From: Chloroflexi bacterium RBG_16_72_14
GTDB lineage: Bacteria; Chloroflexota; Limnocylindria; Limnocylindrales; CSP1-4
DNA: 5,782 bases
NCBI GenBank assembly: GCA_001797035.1
Contig: MGOE01000113.1
Location: forward strand, 12,855-18,636
Direction of reading: 5' to 3'
Part shown: positions 4,915 to 5,782 of the stretch, in pieces
How the letters are laid out: every line of letters begins with the position of its first letter
Numbering within the stretch: the first letter of the stretch is position 1
The notes under the pieces: model-generated
The model's database searches: none
Seen by the model: only the letters and a program-made list of their open reading frames with translations
What the model was told of the DNA's origin: nothing
Translations under genes and position numbers: made by a program

Positions 4915-5782
4915 GTGACCGTCGCCGCCGACCCGCCGCTCGCGCCGCTCCCCGTCGGCCTGCCCGAGGTCGAGCGCCTCGCGCGGATCCCGGCCGGGTT
5001 CGTCGCCTGCGGCACGACGGCGGGGATCAAGCCGTCCGGCCGCCCGGACTTCGCGCTGATCGTCGCCCTGGACGGCCCCGTGCCGGCGGCGGCCGTGTTC
5101 ACGCCCAACCGCTTCGCGGCGGCACCCGTGCGGCAATCGCGGGCGAACCTCCAGGCGACGGGCGGCTCCGACGCCGCGGCGGGGTACGCGAGGGCCGTGA
5201 TCGCCACCTCGGGATCGGCCAACGCGGCGACCGGGCCTGCGGGAGATGTGGACCAGGTGGCGATCGGCGAGGCAGTGGCGTCGGCACTGGGCGCGCCGGC
5301 GACCGAGGTCCTCCACCTGTCCACGGGGATCATCGGGACCCGGCTGCCGGTGGACCGGGTCACCGCGGCGATCGCCCGGGTGGCGGGTGGCGAGCTCGCG
5401 CCGACCGACGAGGCGCTGACGGCGGCCGCGGTCGCGCTGCGCACGACGGATTCCACGACCAAGGCCGCCAGCGTGCGGATCGCGCTGCCGGGCATCGACG
5501 GCGGCCCGGTCCAGGTCGTCACCGTGACGGGGATCGCCAAGGGCGTCGGGATGATCCACCCCCGGATGGCGACCATGCTCTCCGTCCTGCTCACGGACGC
5601 GCCGGCCGATCCGGCCACGCTCCACGCGCTCCTCCGCGGGGCGGCGGCCCGCACCTGGGACCAGCTGTCGGTGGACGGCGACACGAGCACCAACGACACG
5701 GTGTTCCTGCTCGCGTCCGGCCGTGCGGCGGTGGCCCCGGCGGGATCGGACCGGGCGACGCGGCGGGCGCTGGCGGACGCGA
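4915..5782 (+). CDS. argJ: Glutamate N-acetyltransferase / amino-acid acetyltransferase, 3'-truncated by window end
   Basis: ArgJ transfers the acetyl group from N-acetylornithine to glutamate, closing the acetyl cycle of arginine synthesis; some members also use acetyl-CoA. The frame is open from GTG 4915 to the window end (289 full codons); the family is about 390-410 residues, so roughly 100 are missing. Motifs: TTAGIKPSGRPDFALI near residues 35-50, SGSANA near 100, STGIIGTRLPVDRV near 136-149, and GIAKGVGMIHPRMATML, where the precursor is expected to cleave itself between Ala219 and Thr220 to give alpha and beta chains with Thr220 as the nucleophile. DGDTSTNDT follows in the beta chain. 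About 20 residues precede the conserved start region. It lies 35 bp after argC, probably in the same transcript. A full acetyl cycle would explain why no argA is needed; argB and argD are the usual next genes, but they are outside the window. Confidence 0.96.
   Translation, partial: MTVAADPPLAPLPVGLPEVERLARIPAGFVACGTTAGIKPSGRPDFALIVALDGPVPAAAVFTPNRFAAAPVRQSRANLQATGGSDAAAGYARAVIATSGSANAATGPAGDVDQVAIGEAVASALGAPATEVLHLSTGIIGTRLPVDRVTAAIARVAGGELAPTDEALTAAAVALRTTDSTTKAASVRIALPGIDGGPVQVVTVTGIAKGVGMIHPRMATMLSVLLTDAPADPATLHALLRGAAARTWDQLSVDGDTSTNDTVFLLASGRAAVAPAGSDRATRRALADA

Noticed and set aside
4818..5699. Minus-strand frames opposite argJ
   Set aside because: Ser/Ala/Arg/Pro-rich mirror frames; the plus-strand argJ is unambiguous.
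1..5782. Search for CRISPR arrays, tRNA or rRNA genes, transposase genes and insertion-sequence ends
   Set aside because: None found: no regularly spaced repeats, no tRNA-like cloverleaf noticed by eye, and no transposase-like coding sequence.

Overview
This is a GC-rich bacterial window with coding stretches of roughly 75% G+C, frequent GTG starts and very few Shine-Dalgarno sites. It looks like a chromosomal segment from an actinobacterium or a high-GC Chloroflexota lineage. That placement rests on composition and gene style only; no phylogenetic marker is present.

Layout. (1) 1-783, +: the 3' four-fifths of a thioredoxin reductase gene (trxB), cut by the window start. (2) 803-2857, +: a complete half-size ABC exporter with its membrane and ATPase domains fused. 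It lies 19 bp after trxB and is probably cotranscribed. Its ATPase domain carries an unusual acidic, repeat-encoded insertion of about 55 residues before the Walker A motif. (3) 2858-3662: a lower-GC interval (two 60-base lines counted at 55-60%, against 77% for one argC line). It holds one convincing minus-strand gene for a small lipoprotein, preceded by two very short minus-strand ORFs that may be coupled to it or may be remnants of a frameshifted gene. (4) 3624-3660: a tandem pair of ARG-box-like palindromes, centres 21 bp apart, overlapping a good sigma-70-type promoter that points to the arginine genes. (5) 3663-3728, +: a 21-codon upstream ORF that looks leaderless and ends in a GTGA overlap with argC. 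(6) 3725-4879, +: argC. (7) 4915 to window end, +: argJ, cut by the window edge.

The right half is the front of an arginine-biosynthesis operon (argCJ...), apparently repressed by ArgR binding over the promoter. The upstream ORF may deliver ribosomes to argC or act as an arginine-sensing leader. The left half is a redox/transport pair of unknown physiological link. The most interesting features are the operator/upstream-ORF arrangement at argC, the acidic insertion in the ABC ATPase domain, and the orphan lipoprotein with its overlapping short ORFs. I see no mobile element, CRISPR array, tRNA or rRNA.
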